Assembly: GCA_018668695.1 (NCBI GenBank)
Contig: JABJBS010000247.1
Location: 1 to 32,782 of the forward strand
Source: Deltaproteobacteria bacterium
GTDB lineage: Bacteria; Myxococcota; XYA12-FULL-58-9; JABJBS01
Reading direction: 5' to 3'
DNA length: 32,782 bases
The notes under the pieces were generated by a model, which did no database searches, was not told the origin of the DNA, and saw nothing but the letters and a program-made list of their open reading frames with translations. Shown in pieces: positions 1-8,375 of the stretch. Every line of letters starts with the position of its first letter. Within the stretch, counting starts at the first letter, position 1. A program made the translations under genes and the position numbers.

Positions 1-629
1 ATCAAAACCTCGGGGGTCCCCGCCAAAGCCTCAGTTTCGCTATTTTTAGCATCCTGAAGCAAAGCACTAAAATCTCCCTCAGGCTCCTCTTCCAGCTCCA
101 TATCCAAATCGAGGTCGAGATCCAGCTCAATATCGAGCTCCTCCCCCTCAGGTTCAGGCTCAGATGCGCCCGAGCGCGCCGCCAGTGCTTGTTCTAAATC
201 ATCGACCGAAATGGCCATGGTGGCATCAACATCGCCAATATCGATATCTTCATCTTCTTCGCTCGAGATATAACGCCCTAAGAGTCCAACCATTTGTTCT
301 AAACTGTAGGGCTTGTGAACATATCCATCAGCATGCGTTTTTAGCTTCTGGTGCTGAGCAAAATCACCTGGCGTGGCCTGAGCACTAACTAGAATCAACG
401 GAACCTCTTTAAGGTTCGGATCTTTTTTGAACTTATTACAAATGGCGTAGCCGCTCACCCGGTCAAGTTCCACAGCTAAAATGATCAACTCGGGCGGGTT
501 TTCCCGCGCCATAGCGAGGCCTTCGCTGCCTCCTGCTATCCGCTGACAGGTATGTCCCACATGGGACAGGTGGGCGGCGAGCTCGTCATGGTCAGCCGGC
601 AGAGAATCAATGATGAGGACATTCGACAT
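1..629 (-). CDS. FrzS-like pseudo-receiver protein (N-terminal part, cut by window edge)
   Basis: The frame opens at an ATG at 629 and stays open to the window edge, giving 209 residues without a stop. Residues 1-120 have a response-regulator receiver fold: D8 in the acidic pocket, S82 at the Thr/Ser switch position and K106 in HKP. The phosphoacceptor Asp position is Ala (A52 in LIILAVEL), so ordinary phosphorylation is not expected. The wording (LAVEL, then GYAICNKFKKD, then HQKLKTHADGYVHKP) closely resembles, from memory, the pseudo-receiver of Myxococcus FrzS, a polar motility protein. After about residue 121 comes a very acidic, low-complexity stretch (EEDEDID, later ELDLDLDLDMELEEE) that looks like a disordered linker. 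The C-terminal part, coiled coil in FrzS, lies outside the window. A signalling or scaffold role in motility or polarity is inferred from the resemblance only. Confidence 0.8.
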   Translation of the reverse strand, partial: MSNVLIIDSLPADHDELAAHLSHVGHTCQRIAGGSEGLAMARENPPELIILAVELDRVSGYAICNKFKKDPNLKEVPLILVSAQATPGDFAQHQKLKTHADGYVHKPYSLEQMVGLLGRYISSEEDEDIDIGDVDATMAISVDDLEQALAARSGASEPEPEGEELDIELDLDLDLDMELEEEPEGDFSALLQDAKNSETEALAGTPEVL

Positions 630-695
630 AGTGGGATTATATGTAGTCTGGGCTTTCAAGAGCAAGCTTTGCTGGTTTCTGTAGAATGCCGCCGG

Positions 696-1184
696 CTACA
701 CTTCAGCCTTTCTCAAATTTAAAGCAGTTCCAAATGCCATGACCTCAACCCCTACGGGCGACGCTTGTTGGCCTGACATCGAGCCTAAATCCGCCGAGTC
801 ATATCGGATATTGATGACAGTGTCGGCTCCCATAACTTTTGCATCCTCTAACATACGCAAACAAGCCTCACGCCGAGCTCTGTCCATTAAACTTTCGTAA
901 CTTTTGATGTTGCCGCCCACCAAACCTTTGAGGCGCGCCAAAAATCTTTTCCAGACATCCTCAGAAATCACGACTGTTCCAAAAACCAAATCGGCCCGCG
1001 AAACGACATGGCCCTCCGGTATTTTTGACCAGTTTTGGACTAGAAATGTTTTGTGGGTCTCTTCACGGCGGGCAAGGTCTTCGAAATGCTTTTTCTCATT
1101 GCGCCGGCCCATTAGAGCGCCGCCGATAAAGATAATGAACGGCACGATGAAAATTAAAACGACCTGGAGTAAAGTGACTTCCAC
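696..1184 (-). CDS. UPF0145/YbjQ-family protein with N-terminal membrane anchor
   Basis: This 162-residue protein has one hydrophobic segment at about residues 4-25, followed by RRNEKK, so it is probably anchored with the soluble part in the cytoplasm. From about residue 50 it matches the YbjQ/UPF0145 domain: VLFGTVVISEDVW-like start, GGNIKSYESLMDRAR, the helix ACLRMLEDAKVMGADTVINI and the end EVMAFGTAL. The family was once described as putative heavy-metal-binding, but its function is unknown. The start is a GTG three bases after the stop of the upstream paralogue, so the two are probably translationally coupled. The two proteins share the GG(N/E)..Y..L...AR pattern and look like a local duplication in which one copy gained a membrane segment. 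Confidence 0.8.
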   Translation of the reverse strand: MEVTLLQVVLIFIVPFIIFIGGALMGRRNEKKHFEDLARREETHKTFLVQNWSKIPEGHVVSRADLVFGTVVISEDVWKRFLARLKGLVGGNIKSYESLMDRARREACLRMLEDAKVMGADTVINIRYDSADLGSMSGQQASPVGVEVMAFGTALNLRKAEV

Positions 1185-1187
1185 TAT

Positions 1188-1502
1188 CTACTCAACTTTC
1201 AGGGCCGTACCGTAGGCAAACAATTCAGCAGCGCCTTGAGTGACCGCAGCGGTTGAAAAACGAACATTCACGATAGCATTTGCACCGAGGCCTTCAGCTT
1301 CAACTATCATACGCTCGACCGCATGCTGCCGCGCTTCCCGAAGCAGCTCGGTATAACCAACCAGCTCGCCGCCAACGATATTCTTTAAACCAGCCATTAA
1401 GTCTCTGCCAAGGTGCTTAGCGCGCACATTGCTGCCACTTACCAAACCCATACAGGCAATCACTTTACGGCCAGGAACTTCTTCAATATTCGTCAGGATC
1501 AT
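1188..1502 (-). CDS. UPF0145/YbjQ-family protein, soluble form
   Basis: This 104-residue protein has the usual length of a single UPF0145/YbjQ domain. Recognisable parts are the N-terminal ILTNIEEVPGRKV, GLVSGSNVRAKHLGRDL, the core KNIVGGELVGYTELLREAR and GANAIVNVRF, ending in the typical AYGTALKVE. Known structures of the family form oligomeric rings; the cellular role is not established. The ATG start has a purine-rich GGAAGGTGG just upstream. It is the first of two tandem paralogues; the second (696-1184) starts three bases downstream and adds a transmembrane segment. Confidence 0.9.
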   Translation of the reverse strand: MILTNIEEVPGRKVIACMGLVSGSNVRAKHLGRDLMAGLKNIVGGELVGYTELLREARQHAVERMIVEAEGLGANAIVNVRFSTAAVTQGAAELFAYGTALKVE

Positions 1503-1638
1503 GGTGCCACCTTCCGAAGAGACCGTTTCACAGAAAAACTTTACTCACAAGTCGTCTCTGACCTACTCCGAGAAGTTGGACTTACAAAATGTTGGGGGAG
1601 AAAACAGAAAAGATAGGGGGGCTCAAAGGAAAATTCGA

Positions 1639-2406
1639 TTAACGAGCCCGCATACCAAAGAAGGCTTGCAACTCACGTTCGGGCAGTTCGCTGACCACCG
1701 AATAAACCAGGCCTCCTTCGCGCCACCGCGCAATATTCAGCCCTTTCATTTGTCGCATCATCACCTCGTGACGACCCATGCGATAGCCGGGCGCGACTTC
1801 TGAAGCCTTGCCGTCTTGGTCTTGATAAACAAAAATCGAAATATGACCGCGCGGTAAACGGTAACGTAGATACGCCGCTTCTTGATTGCCCACTTGAGTG
1901 ATACGGCCGCCCACTAAAGCAGCAGACTGTGAGTCTCCTACTTCAGGCTGACGGACCGAAAACGGCAGGCGTGTATTTAAGTAGGTTTGAACACTTTGCC
2001 AATCTGCCCCAGAGACATCCATCGGCAAATTGCGCGCGTGTCGTGATGTAACAGTACTTAGCTCATCACCCGGATTATCAAACATCTGACCACCAGCCAG
2101 CACAATCAAAAGCGCGGCGGCGGCGGCAAGCGGAACCATTCTCCTAAACCCGGAAGGACGCTTTTCACTGGCATCTATCTCAGCCTGAATCCGTCGTCGT
2201 AAACTCTGAGGAGCCACCACACGTTGAGCCGCCCGGCGCAGTGCCAAGCGCAGCTCACCCTCTTGCTGGAGTTCTTTTTGACACGCGTCACATGCTGCCA
2301 CGTGCACTTCCATGAGAAGACTTTGCTCAGCATCAAGTTCATCATCCAGAAAAAATGGAATCAAACGCCGTGACTCTTCGCAATCCATGGCCGAATCCAA
2401 TGTCAT
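1639..2406 (-). CDS. Zinc-finger (ZAS) anti-sigma factor, membrane-anchored
   Basis: The 255-residue product begins with an anti-sigma zinc-finger domain: C9, then H35-x3-C39-x2-C42 (HVAACDAC), the ZAS signature that binds the partner sigma factor. Residues about 91-108 (VPLAAAAALLIVLAGGQM) form a single membrane helix after a basic stretch, so the C-terminal part of about 145 residues should be periplasmic and may sense envelope conditions. The ATG overlaps the TGA of the sigma gene as ATGA, a classic translationally coupled sigma/anti-sigma pair. A second Met at residue 7 is possible, but the overlap favours the first. The inducing signal cannot be read from the sequence. Confidence 0.9.
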   Translation of the reverse strand: MTLDSAMDCEESRRLIPFFLDDELDAEQSLLMEVHVAACDACQKELQQEGELRLALRRAAQRVVAPQSLRRRIQAEIDASEKRPSGFRRMVPLAAAAALLIVLAGGQMFDNPGDELSTVTSRHARNLPMDVSGADWQSVQTYLNTRLPFSVRQPEVGDSQSAALVGGRITQVGNQEAAYLRYRLPRGHISIFVYQDQDGKASEVAPGYRMGRHEVMMRQMKGLNIARWREGGLVYSVVSELPERELQAFFGMRAR

Positions 2407-3050
2407 GCCTCACGTCTCCTACGAAAACGATTCATATCGAGTACTTTCTCGGAATCTGAGTCGGTATCTGCTTCACCTTTGATAATGCCCCGCTCCTTCG
2501 CCAAGCCGCGTAACTTCGTTTCGAGTGTTCGGCGTCCTCGGTAGAGTCGGCTCATGACGGTACCTACTGGGCGATCGATGGCTTCAGCAATCTGCTTGTA
2601 ACTTAGGCCTTCCAAATCGCAGAGTACGATGACGGTGCGGTAGTCTTCCGGTAAGTCATCGAGGGCGGCCAACACATCGTCGCTGAGCATATCTCGTAAA
2701 TAGCTGTTCTCTGGATTTTGAGCAGCTTCTCGAGATTCTTCCGAATGGAGACGGCTTTCGACATCCCGGCGTGTGGTACCATTCAAAATCTCGCGCTCAC
2801 GCTGACTGCGCCGATATTTATGAATGAAGGTATTCGTAAGAATGGTGTAAATCCATGCCTTAAAATTGGTACCCATCTCGAAGCTTTCTTTAAAGCGCAG
2901 TGCCCGGACGACAGTGTCGTGGACAAGGTCTTCAGCCGCTTGAGGCTGACGGGTATAACGCAAAGCTGCGCCGTAGAGGCCATCGAGGTGAACCTGGATC
3001 AGGTCCTCAAAAGTCTCTTGGCTTGTGGGTGGCTTTCTCAATCTTAACAT
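2403..3050 (-). CDS. ECF-type RNA polymerase sigma factor
   Basis: An extracytoplasmic-function sigma factor of 215 residues from the preferred ATG. Region 2 is seen at residues 20-83 (ALRYTRQPQAAEDLVHDT, then FKAWIYTILTNTFIHKYRR) and region 4 at about 131-183 (LDDLPEDYRTVIVLCDLEGL, then the helix-turn-helix IAEAIDRPVGTVMSRLYRGR). There is no region 1 or 3, as expected for this class. An in-frame ATG lies 18 codons further upstream at 3104, but 3050 is chosen because GAGACGACC precedes it and because the candidate promoter would start transcription near 3100. The C-terminus adds about 35 residues, acidic then Arg-rich. It pairs with the overlapping anti-sigma gene. Confidence 0.92.
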   Translation of the reverse strand: MLRLRKPPTSQETFEDLIQVHLDGLYGAALRYTRQPQAAEDLVHDTVVRALRFKESFEMGTNFKAWIYTILTNTFIHKYRRSQREREILNGTTRRDVESRLHSEESREAAQNPENSYLRDMLSDDVLAALDDLPEDYRTVIVLCDLEGLSYKQIAEAIDRPVGTVMSRLYRGRRTLETKLRGLAKERGIIKGEADTDSDSEKVLDMNRFRRRREA

Positions 3051-3106
3051 GGTCGTCTCAATGCTGCTCTCTGTCCAGAGTACTGAAATAATTGGCTTTC
3101 TCATAC

Positions 3107-3134
3107 TAAACGACCGGGCAACTGCGTTTATTCC
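3107..3134 (-). promoter_or_regulatory. Candidate ECF-type autoregulatory promoter
   Basis: Reading the minus strand, GGAAT (3134-3130) is followed after 17 bases by CGTTTA (3112-3107). This resembles ECF promoters, which usually have a GGAA-type -35 and a CGT-type -10. Transcription would begin near 3100, about 50 bases before the preferred sigma factor start. ECF sigma factors often activate their own operon. The call rests on pattern and position only. Confidence 0.35.
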
Positions 3135-3254
3135 GGAAATCTTTAAGATCTTACGTTTTTTGTGACTCCGAGCAAAAATGGAGGGAATCCACCACCCAAG
3201 AATTATATATCAAGTGATTACAGCAAGTTAGAATCTAATGGGAATGGCCTAAGC

Positions 3255-3614
<360 letters not shown>

Positions 3615-3690
3615 TTAAAGCGTGACTCAGATTTTAAAATACGTTGCACACGCCCAGAAGGCAAACCCTAGAGAAGAATTCGCCATCGAC

Positions 3691-3707
3691 CTCGGCTGCT
3701 AGCCGAG
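3691..3707. repeat. Perfect 7-bp inverted repeat upstream of the TPR gene
   Basis: CTCGGCT, GCT, AGCCGAG forms a perfect 7-base stem with a 3-base spacer, ending 13 bases before the ATG at 3721 and lying between two divergent genes. No T-run follows on either strand, so it is not an ordinary intrinsic terminator. It could be a protein-binding operator or an RNA hairpin near the ribosome site of the TPR gene. Confidence 0.5.
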
Positions 3708-3720
3708 ATAGCCTATCATT

Positions 3721-4536
3721 ATGCGATCTTCGCAAGCACTTCATGAGCAAATCACAGACGCAATCTCCAGAGGACGGCTTTGTCTCGCTGAAGGGTGTGG
3801 TTTAACCCGGGCCGAGTTGGACGCTCTGTGTGAGCTGGGCGCTGAAAAGCTCGAGCTTGGCCTGGTGGACGAAGCAGTCACCGTCTTACGAGGGCTTGTC
3901 GCACTCTACCCATTTAGCTCGAAATACTATCAATGCCTGGGCATCGCTCTCTTACGAGCCGGGCAAGCTCAGAGCGCGGCCACTGCACTTAAATTAGCGT
4001 CCACCTTATGCCCAAACGACCTTACCATTCGCATCACTTTACTCGAGGCCCTACTAAAAGCAGGACTTTTGGAGCAAGCTAGGCAAAGCTGCGGTGAAAT
4101 TCCCGGCGACGTTCAATTACCCGAAGCCAGTCTTCATCGTTTGAGCATCATCAAAGCATGCCTCGGTGACTCCAGCCCACAAACCCTTCCACCCAAAACT
4201 GTGCCCGCTCCTCTGCCCGAAACAAAGAGGACCTTCAAACTTCCAAATGGGGAACCGCTTCCCTTAAAAAACAGCCAATACGAAGTAACCCAGCCGTACA
4301 TAACCGCGTCCGAAACCAAGCCGACGCCACCGCAAACGACGCTGATGACCTTCGATGAATCCGTCACCATTACCGCGGTTGTTAGAAGACGCCGGCCTTC
4401 AAAAAGCGGAGCGACCAAGAGCAGCGATGTAACCCAGACGGCTGTGGTGGTTCGCCGAAATATCTGCTCAGCGGAAAACGGTTCAGGCGAAAACACTGTG
4501 TTGTCTTATCTTCCTGAAATAGAGCCGGAGAGTTAG
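3721..4536 (+). CDS. TPR protein with LcrH/SycD-like domain and disordered tail
   Basis: Residues about 20-140 contain three TPR-like helical pairs: LCELGAEKLELGLVDEAVTV, then YYQCLGIALLRAGQAQSAAT, then a third ending LLKAGLLEQA. Domain length, spacing and the short helix before the first repeat recall the LcrH/SycD chaperones of type III secretion translocators, but no other secretion gene is visible here. Residues about 150-271 look disordered, rich in Pro, Thr and Lys. They carry two copies of a short motif, VTITAVVRRRR and VTQTAVVVRRN, about 29 residues apart. The start is the first ATG; the upstream GAGATA is a weak ribosome site. The next gene begins two bases after the stop, so the two are likely one operon. 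The function is not known; protein-protein interaction is the safe inference. Confidence 0.7.
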   Translation: MRSSQALHEQITDAISRGRLCLAEGCGLTRAELDALCELGAEKLELGLVDEAVTVLRGLVALYPFSSKYYQCLGIALLRAGQAQSAATALKLASTLCPNDLTIRITLLEALLKAGLLEQARQSCGEIPGDVQLPEASLHRLSIIKACLGDSSPQTLPPKTVPAPLPETKRTFKLPNGEPLPLKNSQYEVTQPYITASETKPTPPQTTLMTFDESVTITAVVRRRRPSKSGATKSSDVTQTAVVVRRNICSAENGSGENTVLSYLPEIEPES

Positions 4537-4538
4537 AC

Positions 4539-5171
4539 ATGGATGGACCGATTCGCCATGTTGTTTTGCCGTGGACTCAGCCCGCCGTTACTCCCGACGC
4601 GTCTCAAGCGCCAAACGTTTTAGAGCTTCAAAAAGATTCACTGGTCAAAGTTGGAGAGTCTCATCAAAGCAGCGCCCTTCAGGATTCGCCTCGACAACAG
4701 CTTGGCCAAACATCTTCTGAAGGCAACCTAGATAACCCCTGGTATAATTTTATGAAACTTGAACCTCCTCAAATTCCTGAGGAGCATCGCAGCCTACTCA
4801 ATGAAACGGGTCTTATCGGCGCCTCGATTATACTCGACGTGTTCACCACACGAAGTGCAGAGCTTCAAGAAGAGGAGACCATACTCTCAGAGCTTGCACA
4901 GCTGCTTTTGGATACAAATCTTTCAGTAAACGGTGACTCCACAGAACTGGAAAACGTTGCGAAAATTCTCATTGAAAACGAGGGCACCATCCGCCAACAA
5001 TTGGGGGAAAGCTTGCAAGAGGCCGCCACCGTAGATGACAAAGCGGCTCTTCCTAACCCTCTCACGGTAACCCTGGCCATTCGAAGTATTGAAGCGATGA
5101 GCGATGTCGCAATTCGCGAAGTCACTTTGATAATCGACGGGCAACCCGTGGTGGAACACAAACAGATTTAA
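4539..5171 (+). CDS. Hypothetical protein, 210 aa
   Basis: I do not recognise this family. The first 65 residues or so are polar and Gln/Ser-rich, probably disordered. A Trp-containing stretch (NPWYNFMKLEPPQIPEEHR, residues 66-84) leads into a mostly helical acidic domain, about residues 85-165, with LLNETGLIGASIILDVFTTR and repeated Leu/Glu patterns. The end (VAIREVTLIIDGQPVVEH) looks like a short beta hairpin. There is no signal peptide or membrane segment, so it should be cytoplasmic. GGAG lies 8 bases before the ATG, and the TPR gene stops two bases upstream. This tight spacing suggests it is a partner, possibly a client, of the TPR protein. That is inference from context. Confidence 0.6.
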   Translation: MDGPIRHVVLPWTQPAVTPDASQAPNVLELQKDSLVKVGESHQSSALQDSPRQQLGQTSSEGNLDNPWYNFMKLEPPQIPEEHRSLLNETGLIGASIILDVFTTRSAELQEEETILSELAQLLLDTNLSVNGDSTELENVAKILIENEGTIRQQLGESLQEAATVDDKAALPNPLTVTLAIRSIEAMSDVAIREVTLIIDGQPVVEHKQI

Positions 5172-5323
5172 GAACGTGCGTAAGCCATGCGTTTCAATCA
5201 ATAGACACAAATAATGACTTTCAACGTCGATCCATCCGTGCTACCCATATGAACAGCGCGATGCGTCATACGATAGTGTTCGAACCATGGAACTTGCGCG
5301 AGTTCATACATGGAGGGGAAAAC

Positions 5324-6241
5324 ATGGCTAATAATATTCGCAACAGAATTGCTGGACGACTTCGTAACCTCATAGCGGAACCTTTGGAGAAAGGTCAGCA
5401 TGAGGCAATTACCATTGCAGTTGCTTCAAGTAAGGGCGGTGTTGGTAAAACAACCACCTCCGTGAATCTTGCTGTGGCCTTTGCTAAGCGCGGCGTGAAA
5501 ACCTTGTTGGTGGATCTTGATCCTCAAGCACATGTAGCCGCATCACTTCGTTCACAAACGCCAGCGACTTCCATGACCATCTCAGATGTTCTACTCGGCC
5601 GAGCCCGTGAAGTATTTGAAGTGGCTTATCCTTCGGACTGCCCTAATTTGGATCTGGCGGGTTCCGACAAAGGTCTGGCCGAAACGGAAATGGTTCTTTC
5701 TGCGAAAATTGGCAAAGAGCTTATCCTCGAAGGCGCTCTCGAAACGACCCGCAGTCATTATGAACTCATCATTCTAGACTGCCCGCCCAACCTTGGGACC
5801 ATTACCCTCAACGCACTATGCGCCGCCGACCAATTGCTTGTTCCAAGCGATATGTCGATGCTGGCTCTTGAAGGTGTTGGTGATATTCTCGCAACTGTTC
5901 AAACGCTAAGAACACGTTTACATCGCCAGCTCGGTGTTTTGGGAATCTTAGCCACCCGAGTTGACGGCAGAGCGACGCGCATGAATTCAGATATTGAAGA
6001 AAGCGTAAACGACCTCTACGGCAAGCAACTTCTTAAGACCCGGATCCCGCAAAGCTCGCCGCTGAACAAAGCACACCTTGCCGGCAAACATATCTTCAGC
6101 TTTGCACCACGTTCACCGGGTGCCCTGGCCTACGCCAATCTCGCAGCGGAACTGGCACCTCGTCTCGCCCTTGAGAAAGCGAAGCTGCCCCGCCATAAAG
6201 TTGCGACAGTGGCTCAGCAAAGTGCAAGCCGCGCACAGTAA
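5324..6241 (+). CDS. ParA/MinD-like ATPase (orphan)
   Basis: The protein has 305 residues from the ATG at 5324. This start is chosen because GGAGGGG sits 5 bases upstream; an in-frame ATG at 5249 has no such site. The deviant Walker A motif is KGGVGKTT (residues 37-44, signature Lys37), followed by LLVDLDPQ (61-68) and a Walker B LIILDCPP, so it should hydrolyse ATP and dimerise like ParA. The first 20 residues (NNIRNRIAGRLRNLIAEPL) could form an amphipathic helix. No parB or parS lies nearby, so chromosome partitioning is not indicated. Positioning of a protein complex, perhaps with the TPR and PilZ neighbours, is a guess. The gap to the gene upstream is about 150 bases. Confidence 0.88.
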   Translation: MANNIRNRIAGRLRNLIAEPLEKGQHEAITIAVASSKGGVGKTTTSVNLAVAFAKRGVKTLLVDLDPQAHVAASLRSQTPATSMTISDVLLGRAREVFEVAYPSDCPNLDLAGSDKGLAETEMVLSAKIGKELILEGALETTRSHYELIILDCPPNLGTITLNALCAADQLLVPSDMSMLALEGVGDILATVQTLRTRLHRQLGVLGILATRVDGRATRMNSDIEESVNDLYGKQLLKTRIPQSSPLNKAHLAGKHIFSFAPRSPGALAYANLAAELAPRLALEKAKLPRHKVATVAQQSASRAQ

Positions 6242-6460
6242 CCCCTTAATTTCAGATACTTAAGAGTCATCCCCGATATAAGCTTGGTACGGGCTCAGCT
6301 CTAACCGGGCCGTCATACCTTTAAAAAGAGTCCGCCAATTTCTGCCTAAAGACCAAGCTTTGCACTACACTTTCCTCAGTAGATACGGTAGGACCCGCAG
6401 CTATAAAATAATTACGCCAGTGGATTCATCCCTTGGCTAAGATACGGAAGGCTTCTTGCT

Positions 6461-7126
6461 GTGGACGACCAGCACGACATTCCAGTCCTCAAGACTGTTA
6501 AAATCAAGCTGCAAAATGGTGCAGACTTTCTTACCTATTATTTTCATGAAAATAGCTCGGGCGGAATTCTGGTTCCCGGCCGTGTAGATTTGGAATTAGG
6601 TCAAGAGGTTAACCTTGAGCTTTATTTCCTCGAAGAGAATCGGGTCTTCCACATCCGTGGAACCGTTAAATGGCGGCGCCTCAAGAATCAAACCGAACTT
6701 CCAGCTGGTGCGGGCGTTGAATTCCCAGAGAGCGAACGCAAGGCCCGAGATGTACTGCTCGAGTTTGCAAACGGGCGTAACATCGTTATTCAACGACGCC
6801 GGTCATCGAGGCTCCCTGCTCTTCTTCAAGTTGATTATGCAACCGACAGCGTATTTCTGACGGATGTCACTGACAACCTCAGCCATGGCGGTGCCTTTCT
6901 ACTGACCAAAGACCCTCCACCTGTTGGAAGCATCATTAAGCTAAAACTGCGCCCCCCTGGCTATCGCTCGGGTATCACACTCAATGCTGAAGTTGTTTGG
7001 AGCCGAACAGAAGGTGAATCCGGCGTTGGAGTTCGTTTTATCTTTCCGTGGTACAAATCAGCTCGTAAGCTCAACAAACTCATTGAGCGCATTCGAATTC
7101 AAATCGGGCTTCAAGACTCACGCTAA
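6461..7126 (+). CDS. PilZ-domain protein with two PilZ-like halves
   Basis: Residues about 110-215 form a canonical PilZ domain with both c-di-GMP-binding motifs: RRSSR (113-117) and NLSHGG (139-144). The first half, about 10-105, looks like a degenerate PilZ/YcgR-N-like barrel ([15 protein letters not shown], then [12 protein letters not shown]) without the RxxxR motif. It has 221 residues and no signal or membrane segment. It should act as a cytoplasmic c-di-GMP effector, for example in motility or surface attachment. The start is a GTG with GGAAGG about 10 bases upstream. The stop overlaps the stop of convergent lysC by 4 bases. Its target is unknown. Confidence 0.88.
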   Translation: MDDQHDIPVLKTVKIKLQNGADFLTYYFHENSSGGILVPGRVDLELGQEVNLELYFLEENRVFHIRGTVKWRRLKNQTELPAGAGVEFPESERKARDVLLEFANGRNIVIQRRRSSRLPALLQVDYATDSVFLTDVTDNLSHGGAFLLTKDPPPVGSIIKLKLRPPGYRSGITLNAEVVWSRTEGESGVGVRFIFPWYKSARKLNKLIERIRIQIGLQDSR

Positions 7127-8283
7127 CCAAGGCGAAAATTGGCATGCAGCATCTCGAGAGCTTGGTCTAAACTTTCGCTCGCAACCACCAAGGCAATGGC
7201 TCCGTCAGAGGCACCAAGCATTGTATGAACAATCTTGGCATCGTTTAATTGTCCCAGTACCTGAGAAACCACGGCCATAAGACCCGCTCCTACAAGTGTT
7301 AGGGCACAAACCTCTTCAGCACGAATGCCATGAGCTAAGGCGACAGCTTCTAAACCACGGTGCTCTTTTCCTGGAATTTGAGCTCGGTTTACCAGGAGCA
7401 CTCCAGATTGCGTCGTCGCCATGGCCAAGACCGTGGCGCCCAAGCGCTCTACATCCTCGAGTAAACTCGAAACATCTTGAATGGGGCCGTGCATCAGCGA
7501 CGCATCGGGAGCGCCTACGACAGCTGTGACGTGCCCCACTTCAACCTTTGCATCCGCACTGATTCGTGTTTGACGACCACTTGTATCGGCGGTCTTACGG
7601 GCCAAGATCTGAATACCGGCTTTGCGCGCAAATTCTACCGCTTGAGCATTTAAAACCCGAGCACCCGCGGCCGCCATGTGTTGCATCGTTTCATAGTCGA
7701 TTTCTGAAAGCAGTGTGGCCTGCGGGCAGACGTTGGGATCTGCATCATAGACGCCATCAACATCTGAATAGATTTCACAGGCCTCAGCCTCCAGCGCCGC
7801 CGCCATGGCAACAGCCGTGGTGTCTGAGCCGCCTCGGCCAAGGGTTGTTATCTCACGCTCAAGGCTTACCCCTTGAAAACCCGCCACAATCACCACTTTC
7901 CCGGCTTCCAGTGCCTCTTGAATTCGGTAGGGACGCACTTCGATAATACGGGCACCTTGGTGGCTGTTCTCTGTGATAATCCCCGACTGACTTCCGGTGA
8001 ACGAGATCGAATTCACCCCGGCTTTGTGCATCGCCATACTCAAGAGTGCCATGGAGATGCGCTCGCCTGCCGTCACCAACATATCAAGTTCACGCTGAGG
8101 AGGGTTTTGAGTGACCAAGGCCGCTTGAGCTAACAACTGGTCGGTCGTTTTACCCATTGCGCTGACAACCACGACAATTCTATCGCCGGCGGCAACCCGC
8201 TTTGCCACGGATTGAGCCACAGCGTGAAGCTTGTCCACGTCAGCTACAGAAGACCCACCATATTTTTGAACAATGATTGCCAT
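7123..8283 (-). CDS. lysC: Aspartokinase
   Basis: This monofunctional aspartate kinase of 386 residues phosphorylates L-aspartate in the first step toward lysine, threonine, methionine and diaminopimelate. The kinase core shows QKYGGSSV (6-13, Lys7 in the nucleotide/substrate loop), [22 protein letters not shown] (149-156) and the [10 protein letters not shown] segment. Two ACT domains occupy about residues 257-386 and are the usual site of feedback inhibition by lysine and/or threonine. The length is slightly short of the common 400-410 but nothing essential appears missing. The downstream end overlaps the PilZ gene tail to tail. An unknown gene lies 92 bases upstream on the same strand. No other lysine pathway gene is adjacent. 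Confidence 0.96.
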   Translation of the reverse strand: MAIIVQKYGGSSVADVDKLHAVAQSVAKRVAAGDRIVVVVSAMGKTTDQLLAQAALVTQNPPQRELDMLVTAGERISMALLSMAMHKAGVNSISFTGSQSGIITENSHQGARIIEVRPYRIQEALEAGKVVIVAGFQGVSLEREITTLGRGGSDTTAVAMAAALEAEACEIYSDVDGVYDADPNVCPQATLLSEIDYETMQHMAAAGARVLNAQAVEFARKAGIQILARKTADTSGRQTRISADAKVEVGHVTAVVGAPDASLMHGPIQDVSSLLEDVERLGATVLAMATTQSGVLLVNRAQIPGKEHRGLEAVALAHGIRAEEVCALTLVGAGLMAVVSQVLGQLNDAKIVHTMLGASDGAIALVVASESLDQALEMLHANFRLG

Positions 8284-8375
8284 GACAAATGAAAGTGCTT
8301 TCGACGACGAACTATTCCCAGCTCACCAAGTCCTTGGAGGTTTTTAAGGATAGACTGTATCGAAGCTCTTAAGAA

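Noticed and set aside
1560-1625. G-rich stretch near the anti-sigma gene end
   Set aside because: Runs of five and six G are present but no regular four-tract G-quadruplex pattern or hairpin with U-tract could be drawn.
6280-6360. AAGCTTGG/CCAAGCTT inverted repeat in the ParA-PilZ spacer
   Set aside because: The arms are only 8 bases and about 65 bases apart, with no supporting structure between them; likely chance.
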